Assembly (NCBI GenBank): GCA_036346255.1
Contig: CM070633.1
Location: 16,244,001 to 16,308,000 of the forward strand
DNA from: Ampelocalamus luodianensis
Taxonomy: Eukaryota > Streptophyta > Magnoliopsida > Poales > Poaceae
Reading direction: 5' to 3'
DNA length: 64,000 nucleotides
Below the pieces are notes generated by a model, which had not been told where the DNA came from, ran no database searches, and saw only the letters and a list, made by a program, of their open reading frames with translations. Position 1 is the stretch's first letter, and each line of letters opens with the position of its first letter. Both the position numbers and the translations under genes were made by a program. Positions 36,061-47,330 of the stretch are shown piece after piece.

Positions 36061-36595
36061 GTTACACCATAGTGGTAACCCATTCTATATGATCGAGATC
36101 CCGTGAAGTAGGATTACGAAACAAGCTATTGGTTAACGGGAGGAGAGTACCTTTATAGACCCACTCCATTGGAGATGCAATTTCTCCTAAATCAGTATGG
36201 CAAAGTTGATTCTTATCTTAATGTGTTCGTGGCTTGTTAAAGCAAAGATGTTGTCCTACTGAGCGCTCTTGAAAGAACACACCTATATAAGCCCGATCGC
36301 TAGTCACGATCTATGAAATAGGGTAATTTCTAAGAAGCTCATGAATAGGCCAGAGTATGACTTATATGCTCCAATGCATGGGATGCCCGGCACCTAGTAT
36401 CGCTTAAGGACTTAAGTGAAACTTATTCACACAAAACGCCAATTCAAGGCTTAGTCCATTGTGCGATTGTGGATAAGTGTAGCTTCATTCTAGGTGGATG
36501 TTCAACTTTAACCGGTCTCCATCAAAACACCGGTATATTAAAACAATATCAGGATCAAAGCATTTGACATGTGCCATTGGGATCTCGGTGGGGAT
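36061..36595 (+). other. Copia 3' untranslated region and polypurine tract
   Basis: Follows RNase H and ends in CTCGGTGGGGAT directly before the 3' LTR, the likely polypurine tract. Bases 36,235-36,530 are related to 45,530-45,840, showing a second, older copy of this family in the window. Confidence 0.6.
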
Positions 36596-37716
36596 TATTG
36601 AATTAATATGGGCTAGGCCCAAATTATATTCTAATTAATTCCTGATAAATCTCAAAGGCCCATGTGCATATGCTAAAACCTGTTTAGTCCCACATGGAGG
36701 GATGAAGGGAGTTACATCACTTTATAAGGTGGAACGTGGTAACCTCTTGTGGAATTGAAAGATCCAACACACGCGGCGGCCGCCGCTCGCCGAGCCGTGC
36801 CGAGCCGAGCCGAGCCGCGCCGCGTCGCGCCGCGTGCGTGCGGCGCGTGCGCGCAGCGCAGTGCGCGCGACGCACGAGCATGTCGCGCGGCGCGATTTTC
36901 TTTATCTATTCAAAATCAAACGCGACCGACACGTAATTGATTGCGACCAATGGCGACCGTTGGTCTCTGGTCTCTTTATTTTTGCATGTCGAGTTGTGGT
37001 TCATGATGGCGATCGTTGGATTTCGACGACATCGTTGGCCTTCTGGACTTCTTGATGATCGTTGGTCTTTGGACTTTCGTGATCGTTGGTCTTTGGACTT
37101 CCCGATAATGTTGGCCTTTGAACTTCCCGGTGATCGTTGGTCTTTGGACTTTCGGTTCGCTATTTAAAGAACAGAGTCCGTTCTCTCCAATGTTACACAA
37201 TACGTAACTCCACTCGCTGCGTTGTCGCTTTTGGTTATCTCCATCCCGGACTGGTGCGTGTACGACCACACCGGGAGAGCAGGCCTCCGGAACCCTCGTC
37301 CTCGAAGGCTTGCACGAGCGAGGACGAATAAGGTTTTTGGGGAGCGTTCGCGCGACTGCTCGCTGCTACGATCTACATCAATCGCATCGCGACTACAACT
37401 CTGCCACGTTCTACATCAATCGAACGACTACGACCACTACGCCATAACGAACGACGTCCTCATCAAGAACACTGTTGCATCTTCTTCTACCACTGAATCT
37501 GGGTATGCCTTTATCTCTCTTGTTATTTGGTTTGTTTTACTTTCTGTTGTTGTTTTGAACACTGAGATAGAAATACTAGCTTCTGTTCTTCTAGAATCTG
37601 GTATAACTATAGTGTTCTTAGTTACCTACTTTGTGAAAATAGCTAGAGTATTTTCCATGTTTTATCTAGCAAATTTCTGGATTAAAATACTTCAAAAAAT
37701 GCTTATATGTTCAACA
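36596..37716 (+). repeat. 3' LTR of the copia element
   Basis: Begins TATTGAATTAATATGGG (5' LTR: TGTTGGAATTAATATGG) and ends GTTCAACA, followed by ATGAA. It contains the U3 minisatellite (37,006-37,155) and TATTTAAA at 37,161-37,168. Confidence 0.9.
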
Positions 37717-37721
37717 ATGAA

Positions 37722-38346
37722 GAAACATTTTCATGACTGAATAAAAACAAGGCCATCTACATTTTTTTACAGTTCAGCTTTGAAACTAGTCCAAGATTGT
37801 ACAGGACAGCACAACCACGGGTATATACAAATTTGGTACAGGAGCAAAAATTAAAGATGACTAGATGAAAAAAAGAATAAAACTAATGCAATTAAATGAA
37901 AAACAGACCAGTCGCGTTATGGCCGCCTCCGTATTTGCAACTAGAAGCTGAAAAGACTAATCTTTCTTTCCGAGTATAAAAGACAGATCTTTGGCGCTTA
38001 CATTACACAAACAAGGATCCATGACAGCTAAACAGATCAATCTAAGAACAGAATGGCAACAGCTTAGTTGAACAAACTATTGCAGTTTATTTTGGTAGGA
38101 AACTATTAACATTAAGAGAGAATCAATCTCTGAACATTCAAGTACCCATTTTTTTTCTGAAAAATGCAGCTAGGACTCTTTACTTCTTTACTAGTAGAAA
38201 CAAAACTTTGACGCGTATATGAGATATTAACAAAATTGGATGACAACTAAACTCAAACAAGAGAAACAGATTAGATGACAATAGAGCAGGGAATCTTTGC
38301 AGCAACCGGGTAGTAAATAAACTCTTCTTCTTTCATGGCCAAACCT
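37722..38346 (-). other. Non-repetitive sequence; possible 3' exon and UTR of a minus-strand gene
   Basis: This is host DNA between the copia target duplication and the next LTR. On the minus strand a 22-codon open stretch starts at ATG 38,337 (MKEEEFIYYPVAAK…) and stops at about 38,274, followed by AT-rich sequence like a plant 3' UTR. The piece would be cut off by the LTR at 38,347. I recognise no protein; it could be chance. Confidence 0.2.
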
Positions 38347-40496
38347 GTAACATTCCAAAAATTTGGTCTGTTTTGAAGTTTTAAAAGAAAAAAAAATCAT
38401 TTGGATTTTTCTGGCAAAAGTTAAAGCTTAATATGAATTTTCAGACTTCAAAAACAATTTAACATGATTAATGTCAACATCAACTATATTAAAAATTATT
38501 TTATTTGGGTTCTATGTGCTTGGATATATTTTCTAGAATTTTCTAAAATTTATCTGAGTGCATTTGCTATTTTCTATTTGTTATTTGGAGTTTATGTTAT
38601 TTTCTAAAAAGAAAAGCTATTATAAATATCAGAAATGTTCTCGGGCCTAATCTTCTAAACCCAGCCTATTCCTTTGCTTTTCCCGGCCCATCTCTTCCGC
38701 TTTCGACCCAAAACCATCGCAGCCCGCTCCGTTCCTCTCTCCGCTCGCGCGCGCCTCCGCATCCCTCTGCCAGGTGGCCCGCCCGCAAGTCGTCCTCCTC
38801 CTCTGGGTTTCTTCTCTGCGCGAGGGACGCCTGGACCGCCATGGCTGGAGCTCAAGCCCGTCCGACAAAGATGTTATCCCAACTAAAAGATCTCTAGAAA
38901 CCGCGTCATCTTATCTCTTCTGATCTTCCGCGTCCGAACCTCTCGGAATCCTTTCTCGAAAACCCCTCTATCTCTAACTCCATCTCGTGGCCGAAGCGGA
39001 CTCTCTTTAGGGTTTTCTGATCCGCGCCGCCGCACCCTATAAAAGGGACCCTAAGCATCGCCAGGACCCCCGTATCCCGAATCTCCACTCCATTGTTCTC
39101 CTGAAGCCTCAGCGTCGCCGGAATTTCAAGTTTAGCGTTCCGGTGCCGAAGCTCCAATCTCCAAAATCCGCCGCCGCCAGCCGTGCTCTGCTTCCGTGGA
39201 CTACACCATCGGATTCCTTGTCGCAGCAGCTACCCCAGGAACCCCTCCTTCGACCCGAAGCTTCGCTGGTGGTCAATCCTGACAAAACCGACTCATCGTC
39301 CTCCGCTCCGATGCCGATTCCGGCCACCACCGTCGATCTCCCATGCTAAGAAGCCTACCATCAGGTCCGCAATAGAGATCCCTATGTGTTGCTTACACTC
39401 GTTGCCGCCGTGCCCCGGTTCGCCGTTGTCGGCTGGTACAGAAGCCCTCATCGGCGTCCAAGCTACCGTGTCCAGCCAGCTCAGCAGCCGCGTCACCACC
39501 TCAGCCGACGTGTCCTCCACGCGTCATCTACATGGCGTCTAGGTGAGAGCCACATACGCACCGCACGCCACATCGGCCTCAGCCCCGATCCAAACCCTCG
39601 GTGGACATGGTTCATGTGCACCCATCTCACTTACCAGTGGGACCCACCTGTCAGATTGGTGTTGTTCCAGCCGAAATCTTTCGCTGACGTCATGCTGGCA
39701 TCATAAGTCGATTTTCCAGTAGAAAAATAAATCTCGAAATTCCAGAAAATCCAATTTAGGGTTTTTCTTTAGATTTCAATCTTCCAGAGCCCATATCTTT
39801 TGCATCCGAACTCCGATTGAGTCCATTCAAATTCCTAAATTCATCTAAATTCGAGATCTATTTATATGGGATTTTTATTTAATTTTTGGAGTTTGTATTC
39901 TCTCTGCTATTTATTTATTTGTTTTATTTGCTTGTTTTGCGAGTAGACGTCGATACTTCGGGAAGCTTTGAGCAAGGAGTAGCTTACCAAGATCAAGATC
40001 AATCACATGATTTATTCCCAGGCAAGTCGTGGTCCTTTAATCATATTGAACCTATGATTTCAAAAGTATATTGTTTTATACAATTGCATGCTATCTTTAT
40101 ATAAATTGTTTTGGGTATAGTTATTAGTTATTACCTGTTGTCATTATGCCCCTATTGACTATTGGAATGCCATGAACCTTTTGTCACCTTAGCATGGGTA
40201 ATTTTAGTTAGACATATTTATATTGCCAACATGGGTATCGTATTGATGCTTAGTTCAGCTTAGTTACGATGGGTTTGTCATCACATGTGTCTTAATGATT
40301 ATTCTTGACTTAATGAAATATGGAACCGTGGTGGTGAGCCACTCATGTTAAAATTTATGTACCATGACGGGGTTAGTCATGGGTTTTAGTTGAACAAAAT
40401 GGTTTTGCTTGGGCGAGTGGTTGGTGGATAGTGGGGATGTGGATTGAACATGTTGTGGGTTTGTGGTAGACTCGCCTGAGTAATTTGTCAAGGACT
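38347..40496 (+). repeat. 3'-truncated LTR of a Ty3/gypsy-like element
   Basis: Begins TGTAACATTCCAAAAATTTG, a typical gypsy LTR start, with AT-rich U3, then GC-rich sequence and a strong TATA box, CCTATAAAAGGGAC (39,036-39,049). A long AT-rich R/U5-like tail follows. No terminal CA with a duplication is found; sequence changes to an oppositely oriented integrase fragment at about 40,500. Frames on both strands at 38,650-39,700 are GC-rich leader sequence, not genes. Confidence 0.6.
39036..39049 (+). promoter_or_regulatory. TATA box of the truncated LTR
   Basis: CCTATAAAAGGGAC is a near-consensus plant TATA box in the expected mid-LTR position, about 690 bp from the LTR start. Confidence 0.55.
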
Positions 40497-40499
40497 TAA

Positions 40500-42602
40500 T
40501 CTTGTGCGCCATTGGATTCCCTCATGACCAATAGCATGACATGTTGATATGATTTGTGGTACATAGACTGAAGAAGCAGAACAAATATCCGCCATTGTAT
40601 AGAAATAAGCCATCAACAAAAGATCAATGTGGAGGAAGTTCTTGTGCTGCCAACTGAGACTGTAACATTTGAAATTCAGATAGAGAACTGACCTCTTCTT
40701 TAAGCTGATTAAGCAATTGAAAGTTCGGCACATATATGGCCGATAAGGACATGTGTTCATCCCGACGAGACAAAGCATCAGCGACTGTATTTGTTTTACC
40801 TGGTCTGAATTCAATCTGAAAATCAAACCCAAAGAGTTTGCTGACCCAGTGGTGTTGAGGAATAGTGTTTAATCGCTGATCCAGAAGATATTTCAAGCTA
40901 TAATGATCAGTGCGAACAATGAATGACTTGCCCCAAAGATAATGGCGCCAGTGCCGCACTGCCTTGACCAGACCGATGAGTTCGCGCTCATATGCAGCTA
41001 ATTTGGCGTGGTGAGGTGGAATTGCTCGGCTGAAGAAAGCAATAGGCTGAGATCCTTGATGGAGTACAACACCAAACCCACTACCGGAAGCATCACATTC
41101 CACTATAAAGGGTGTTGTGAAATCTAGAAGAGCCAAGAGGTGTGCAGAGAGCTTCCTTTAAGGCAGAGAATGTCGAATTTGCCTCCAGAGACCAACAGAA
41201 CCCGTCCTTGGTAAGCAATTTGGTTAGAGGTGCTGCAATGGATCCAAAGTGACGTATAAACTTACGATAGTAACATGTTAGCCCCAGAAATCCTCTCAAT
41301 TGGCGAGGAGAAGTAGGGATCGGCCACTGGTGAATATCTTGAACTTTGGACTGATCCATAGAAACACCATCTACTGATATAACTTGACCCAAATACGATA
41401 CTGAAGTTGTGCCAAAGGAACACTTTGATTGCTTGAGGAAAATTTGATGATGCTGAAGAAGAGAAAATACTGTTCGAATATGGCACAAGTGTTCCGACCA
41501 TGAGGGGCTGAAAATTACGATATCATCAAAGAAGACCAAAACGAACTTGCGAAGATACGGTTGAAGAATAGCATTCATAATAGCCTAAAAGGTCGCGGGC
41601 ATTAGAGAGACCGAATGGTAAAACCATATATTCAAAGTGACCTTGGTGCGTTCGGAATGTTGTCATATGAATGTCATCCGGATGCATTCTTATCTGGTGA
41701 TAGCTTGACCATAAATCCAACTTGGTAAAATACTTAGCATGTTTTAATTAATCTAGTAACTCATCAACCACGGGAATAGGAAATTTATCCTTGATGGTTT
41801 GGGCATTAAGAGCACGATAGTCCACACATAGTCGCCATGATTTATCCTTCTTCTTGACCAAAATCACTAGCAAACTAAAGGGAGAGGTACTGGGGCGTAT
41901 GATACCTTGTGATAACATCTCTGCACCCTGTTTTTCGATCTCGTCTTTATGGTGGTGGGGGTAGCGATATGGACGGACCGCCACTGGTTTGGACCCTGGA
42001 TAAAGGTGAATGCGGTAGTCGTAGAGCCGTTGAGGTGGCAATCCAAAAGGATGCTGAAAAATGTCCTGAAAGTCCGACAAAAGAGCTGGTAGTAAAGCTT
42101 TAGTAGATTCATCGATAGCAAACAGACGAGAATATGACCGGTGAGGTATGCCCAAAAATTTAACGTGATGTCCCTGATGACAGAAGGACATCGACAGAGT
42201 GGAAAAATCCCATAAGATTGGTCCTAAGGTGCGGAGCCATTGAACTCCTAGGATTAAGTCGAAACCCTGAAGAGATAAGGCATAACAATTGGTAGAAAAC
42301 TCTTCTTGATCAATGGTGAACAGCAGGGATTGGCAAATGCCCAGGCAAGGTAGCCGTTCTCCGTTAGCCACAACCACGTGAATACCCGTTCGATCTTGCA
42401 AAGGAATAACTAACAACTTAGCAGCCTCAATACTGATGAAGTTGTGGGTAGACCCCGAATCAACCAAGGCACAAAACTTGTGGTGATTAATGAGGACTGT
42501 GAATTGCATAGTAGTCCCGGAGGAGATTCCAGTTAGTGCATGTAGAGAAATTTGAGGGTTGGGATCTTCAGTACTGTCTTGTGGAACATCATCTTCATCC
42601 AA
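40500..42602 (-). pseudogene. Ty3/gypsy pol: protease, RT, RNase H, start of integrase
   Basis: From 42,602: a protease with CALVDSGSTHNFIS (active-site Asp about 42,461), then …QGIIRPSTSPFSLLVILVKKKDKSWRLCVDYRALN at the start of RT. A stop lies near 41,740. The RT fingers (MDLWSSYHQIRMHPDD, about 41,720) and the active site LVFFDDIVIFS (about 41,520-41,540) follow, with a shift near 41,600. RNase H spans 41,136-40,700: VECDASGSGFG, then FFSRAIPPHHAKLAAYEREL and ADALSRR. The integrase zinc-binding start (HAIGHEGIQ, about 40,525) is the last recognisable piece; the core is gone. Less decayed than the nested gypsy element and with normal CTG/CAG frequency. Confidence 0.88.
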
Positions 42603-43579
42603 GATCTCAATCCAATATAACCGCTTGCAACGATGGCCTCGTGTAAATTGTTCATCACAATTAAAGCAAAGACCTTTTGTCGATGATCAGCCATCTTGGA
42701 TGGTGTGAGGCCCCGAAAAGCTCGCTGAGGTGGTGTTGATGGCCCTGTTGATGGAGCAGGGAGGGTTAGAACCTCAGGCGGCTTGGACAGAAGTGGTGCC
42801 GTGCGTTGCGTTGGAGAATACTTTGCTGCCGAAGGAAGTGGACTGGATTGCGGCTGGCGAACGAGCATCCCAGAACTATATAATAACTTGTAATGCCGGT
42901 CAGCTGCTTTGGCTAGGCTTACTGCGGTATCCAAAGAAGATGGACTCTGCAGTTCAACATCTGACTTGATGAGTTCACCCAACCCGACCAGAAATAATCC
43001 AACTTCATGCTTGGGAGAAAGATTGTCGGCGCGATAGAGTACCCTATAGAATTCCTATGCATACTCTTCAACTGAACCCGTCTGACAAAGAAGAGCAAGT
43101 TTTGAGACTGGATTTGATCTAAAAGGAGGACCAAAATGCAGTCGATAAGAATTTTGAAACCGGGGCCAGGAAGGAATTCCTTCGGTGTGTTCCAATTTGT
43201 AGTACCACTGCTGGGCAATGCCGGTCATGTGATAGGTAGCCAGCCAAACTTTTTCCTCCTCGAGGGTACGAAGATCGCGAAAGAATTGATCGCAATGAGA
43301 TAGCCACTCCAACGGATCGAAATTTCCATCAAACAGAGGAAAATCAACCTTGTAGAATCGACCTGGGGGTGGTGCTACAGCTTGATCACCAGGAAGGCGT
43401 CATGCAGAAGAGTTGGCAGAGTTGGTGACCGTAGTTGGTGAGGACACGCGACCTTCGAGATCAAGGACGACAGCTTGAAGATTTGCATAGGCAGTAGACT
43501 GCTCTTCCTGCCACTGCAATATCGTGCCCAGAATCTCCTTCAGTTCGCGCAACTCCGTGGTGATTGGGTCGGTAGCCAT
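42533..43579 (-). pseudogene. Ty3/gypsy gag
   Basis: ATG at 43,579 (MATDPITTELRELKEILG). It continues through a stop near 43,400, then FYKVDFPLFDGNFDPLEWL, WLATYHMTGIAQQWYYKLE and FRSNPVSKLALLCQTGSVEEYA. A further stop near 43,055 precedes the C-terminal part. A degraded zinc knuckle lies near 42,620-42,670 before the protease. The continuous colinearity with the pol at 40500-42602 shows they belong to one element, with its LTR at 43,597. Confidence 0.85.
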
Positions 43580-43596
43580 GGAATCTTATACCAAAC

Positions 43597-43957
43597 TGTT
43601 ATGAGCCTTAGCTCTGGATCTCAGATTGTATGGATGGATAGGCTGGGAAGGATTTGCTTCTTCCCGGCGTGGAACTTCTTGCCATGCCGTGGTTGAAACG
43701 TGACTGGAAGAACTAGAGTTTGAGAGAAGAGAAACTATTTTATTTCTTGTCTACCCCTTCCGCCAAATCGTAGGAAGTTACTTATAGCTTACAATCGCAG
43801 CCTCCCAAAGACTGATTCAGTTACAACTTCTTATCTAAAGCAAACTTTAAAAGACTTTCCTAATACAATAAACTACTAAAAATAGAACAGGACTCCTAAT
43901 CTGAACAGAAACTGTTAATTCGAATTGGATTTGACTGCATGTTTGGATCGTCTGCCA
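43597..43957 (-). repeat. LTR (about 361 bp) of the minus-strand gypsy element
   Basis: Plus-strand limits TGTTATGAGCC… and …CGTCTGCCA. The left neighbour is a weak primer-binding site (minus-strand TTTGGTATAAG, 43,584-43,594) followed by gag. The right neighbour is a polypurine-like TTGGGGGAAG (minus strand, 43,963-43,972). It thus has a 5'-LTR signal on one side and a 3'-LTR signal on the other. Confidence 0.55.
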
Positions 43958-44735
43958 TAATACTTCCCCCAATAAGCATCCATAACATGTTCAAAGTAGT
44001 GTCCAACGACAACAGGTGATACATGCTTGCCTCGAAGGCGACTTGATACTCCCCGACTGTGCTGGTCTGTTTGAGTTGTAGCAATTTGTTCATCTGTGCG
44101 TCATACTCATCGGCCCCAAATTCATCTTCGACTGCCTAACAAAAAACGTCCCACCCTTGCAGTATGTGTTGCCTTTTGAACGCCTGCAACCAGATAGCGG
44201 CATGTCCATCCATGTACAGAGTTGCAGTCACCACCCACTGCAGAACCGACACTCGATACATCTCAAAGTACGTACGACAACGATCCAACCACAGACGAGG
44301 GTTCTCATCGAAATTTTTTGGGAAATCCAGTTTTGGGGTTTGGTGTAACCTCCAGTTTCAGCCGGCGATACTGGTGTTGTGACCACACTGTAAGAAGGCA
44401 GTCCTTGCAGTTGTGGAAGTAAGGGGGGTCCATGATTCACTAGCGAGCCCGAAGGAAGCACCGTAGTTACTTGACCGGCATCTTGAGGCAACTTCAATGT
44501 TGTCGGTTGTGGTGGTGGCGGCGGAGGAGGAGGAACGGGTCGTAACTAATCCACCTGCTTCCTCACGTTGTCCAAACTCTCCTGTTGAATCTCTACTTGA
44601 TGTCCCAGATTCTTCACATTTGCTGACAATCGGTCTAGCTTCTCGGCCTAGGCATCAAATCGAGACAGAATTTCCCCCAATGTCGTCTCGATGTGGCCGG
44701 AGTTCTCTTCGACCACCATGATCACTTGACGGGTC
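43958..44735 (-). pseudogene. Second gypsy gag fragment
   Basis: The minus strand reads a proline-rich N-terminal half (44,228-44,497 frame and upstream), then in another frame KLDFPKNFDENPRLWLD (about 44,300) and WVVTATLYMDGHAAIWLQ (about 44,190-44,240). MNKLLQLKQTSTVGEYQVAFEASM (44,022-44,093) follows. This is the same domain type as the neighbouring gag but a different family. It ends abruptly near 43,980, before protease or RT. Confidence 0.75.
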
Positions 44736-44871
44736 TGCAAGGAAGGCTTCTAAGGCGCCGTGGTGGTCCCTTTTGCCGATCAAACCCGAGATTAGAATTA
44801 CGGTGACAAGGTGGTCACCAACCCGCTCCTAGGAATTTTATAGATCGAGCAACGATCGCTAGGGAATCGGT

Positions 44872-44884
44872 GGCTCTGACACCA
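44872..44884 (-). promoter_or_regulatory. Primer-binding site of the second gypsy fragment
   Basis: The minus strand reads TGGTGTCAGAGCC, one mismatch from the initiator tRNA-Met site, three bases from the LTR edge (…GACAATACA). Confidence 0.7.
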
Positions 44885-44887
44885 AAT

Positions 44888-45288
44888 TGTATTGTCTCGA
44901 TGTAGCAATGGAGAATCAACTAGCAATCGAGAGCATTACAACCGGTAGAATCGGTTTGCCGTTTTCAGAGAATGGGGGTGAGACAGAGGAAGAACACGAA
45001 GAACAGGGAGAAAAACGAAGAGAGCAAGATGAGAATGATCAAGTGTTTTGCCATTTCCTGAGTTTGCCAGTTGCGCTACAGGACATACATAACACCCATA
45101 AATTATACTGACAAGTGGGCCCGTTGGCTCATGCACCCGGCTCACCCGCCTGAATACTGGACGCAGCCAGCTCAGCACAGCACTCACGCGATTCTTGCTT
45201 TCTTCCTACGACAGCTGGGCCCGCTTGCTTCTCCTTCCTCTGGCCTGTCTTCTTCTTCCTCTGGACAGCGCCTTCATCTGTGTTCACC
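44888..45288 (-). repeat. 5' LTR of the second gypsy fragment
   Basis: Starts TGTATTGTCTCGATG on the plus strand next to the primer-binding site. The far end is set approximately where copia-like sequence begins (…CTGTGTTCA). Not similar to the 43,597 LTR, so it is a separate family. Confidence 0.5.
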
Positions 45289-45296
45289 GCCATGAA

Positions 45297-45840
45297 TGAT
45301 CTTGAGCATGGAGGTGTAAGTTCAAAAAAGCTTAGGCACGATGGTACTATTGAAAAGTACAAGGCTCGGCTTGTTGCCAGGGCTACACTCGAGAAAGAAG
45401 GCGAAGATTTCTTTGACACTTACTCACTGTTGCTAGGTGACCACAATCACATGGAGGTGTGAAGATGCAATACTCTCAAAAGCGCAAAGCGGGTTGGTTA
45501 AGGCCTTAATGTGTTCCATTGGCTTTGAAGCGAAGGCGTTATCTGCGAGCGCTCTTGAAAGAACACACCTATATGAGCCCATTGTTAGTCGCGGTCTATG
45601 AAGATTTTGGAAAATCTCTACTAAGCTCATGAAGAGACCAAGGAGTATGACTTATACGCTCCAGCAGGGGTAGCTTCTTGGCGGCCTAGTATCGATTAAG
45701 TCTTTAAGTGAAGCTTGCTTGCACCAAACTTGCAATTCAAGGCTTAGTCCATTGTTCAAGTTGTGAGTAAGTGTAGCTTGGAGTTCTAGATGGATGTTCA
45801 ACCTTAATCGGTCTCCATCCAGGAGCTAGCTTGTGATGTC
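45297..45840 (+). mobile_element. Copia fragment related to the 17906-37716 element, internally deleted
   Basis: Bases 45,320-45,440 encode SSKKLRHDGTIEKYKARLVA…EGEDFFDTYS, matching the RT start at 34,690-34,800. From about 45,530 the DNA instead matches 36,235-36,530 (GCGCTCTTGAAAGAACACAC and on through the 3' untranslated region). About 1.4 kb of RT and RNase H is missing between. It is an older, independent copy. Confidence 0.7.
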
Positions 45841-47330
45841 ATTGGTGTGTTCTAGCTTGGTGTTGCTTTCAGTGGTTTGGAGTTCCAAATTTCCAAGATT
45901 TTGATCTTTGAAAGGTCATTTTCGATTTTTTTACAGCCCTAGGTGTCCAAGAAACCGTAAATGTTGGAACTTCTGTTGTAATTTTGTCTTCCGGCGCGGT
46001 TCTGATTTTTTTACTGTTCAGTTAGAAGACCAAATGTAAATCAGTAAAAGATTACTTGGATTTTGGAGACCATTGTTTTTTTAGTTTTTTCCCCAGGATT
46101 TGTGATTCATCATAGCCCCCCCAAACCACCAGCACCAGCACCAAAACACCAAATAGAAAAGATTCGAGCTTAGAAATAGATTTACCAGTGCTAGTTTATT
46201 ATTGGGAGTTGACGATTTTATGTACTTCTCAGCATAATTTTGTTATTCCAAGGAGTCTTTTTTTATCATTGGAGTATTGGACTACTGATGAGTGATCATT
46301 GTCTTTGTTTAATACCAATGTCTAGAGTACTCCAGTAGGAAAACATGAGGTCCTGACAAGGAGATAGTAAAAAACAGAGACCATGTTTGCTGGACATCTT
46401 TCTTTGGCAAAGAAGTAGATAGCTGTAATTGATTAACCATACTTTTTTTTAGCAATGTCGGTAGCTTTACTTGTACACATGTACAAATCTGGAGAGAAGC
46501 AGACTGGGAGAGAAGATTTGGATAATCCTAAGAAAGAAGGCCACACCATTTGACACATTGAATGGATCATGCTTTCTTTAGGCCTTCCTTGTACCCTTTC
46601 CATCTACTACTTTGTCAACATTGCCTTTTATTGTCTAAAGTAACAGTAGAAAAGCTTGGTTTTGATATGCTTTGTTATATAAAGGGTCAGATCAGGTAAG
46701 TTCTCTTTTTCCCTGTCAGTTTTCCTAAAGTTTGAATATAGCTAGATGGAAACTTGGGATGTTGTTTGTAATAAGAGCAATTTATTAGGCACAGATTGAT
46801 GAATAGTGCGTGCCTTTAGCATGTCCTGGTCTATGTTGTGCAAAGATATCAACTTCCCTTACCTTCTCTAGGGAGCAGTTGTAATTATGTCAGCTAGAGC
46901 TAAGTTTTTTTAGTGTGTGAGGGAACAGAAATAGGAGTTTCAGTGAATCAAGCTCTATATCACCCTGTAAGCATGTATTCCATGGTTTACTTTGTTCTCA
47001 AAATGTTTCTTTTAAATTTGAATGCTTCGCTGTAGGTATCTATTGCTCCATTTCTTGTAGAGTTTGCAAGCTCTGTAAGGTTGTTTAACTACAACCGAAA
47101 TGCTGTTTATGATCATGTGGGAATGAGGGATCAAATGATATTGAGGCAACGATCTCTATTCTCTGTCAGCGAAGTATTATACTATTATTGAGCCATATTT
47201 TTGTCAAACAAGCTAACTTCCGATTTAAGAATGGCTAAGTTCTACCATGCTTAAACTTTAAACTTTTCTTGCTAATACCTGGTCAATCGGTTGTCTTGCA
47301 GGCACTATTCTGTGAGCTGGGACTGGGAAG
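45841..47330 (+). other. Upstream region of the MCTP gene, probable 5' UTR intron
   Basis: AT-rich non-coding sequence. A good acceptor (TTGTCTTGCAG, ending 47,301) lies 29 bases before the MCTP ATG, and a good donor (ATCAG|GTAAGTT) is at 46,696, just after TATATAAAG (46,676-46,684). A 5' UTR intron is plausible, but transcript evidence is absent. Confidence 0.4.

Larger units (their letters stand above)
17906..37716 (+). mobile_element. Ty1/copia LTR retrotransposon, plus strand, interrupted by a gypsy element
   Basis: 5' LTR 17906-18989 and 3' LTR 36596-37716 share sequence end to end. A 5-bp target duplication, ATGAA, flanks it (17901-17905 and 37717-37721). Internal order is gag, protease remnant, integrase, RT, RNase H, the copia order, on the plus strand. 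At 20,840-34,003 a gypsy element interrupts the integrase. Removing it leaves an element of about 6.6 kb. The frame is broken by stops and indels in every domain, some of which may be sequence errors. No standard tRNA-Met primer site follows the 5' LTR. Confidence 0.92.

Noticed and set aside
35401..36540. Repeat-induced point mutation or methylation-driven deamination as the cause of CTG/CAG loss
   Set aside because: Those processes give C-to-T or G-to-A changes; here the middle base is lost or scrambled, so a technical cause is preferred.
38647..39706. Multiple GC-rich frames on both strands
   Set aside because: They fall within the truncated LTR around its TATA box; no recognisable domain on either strand.
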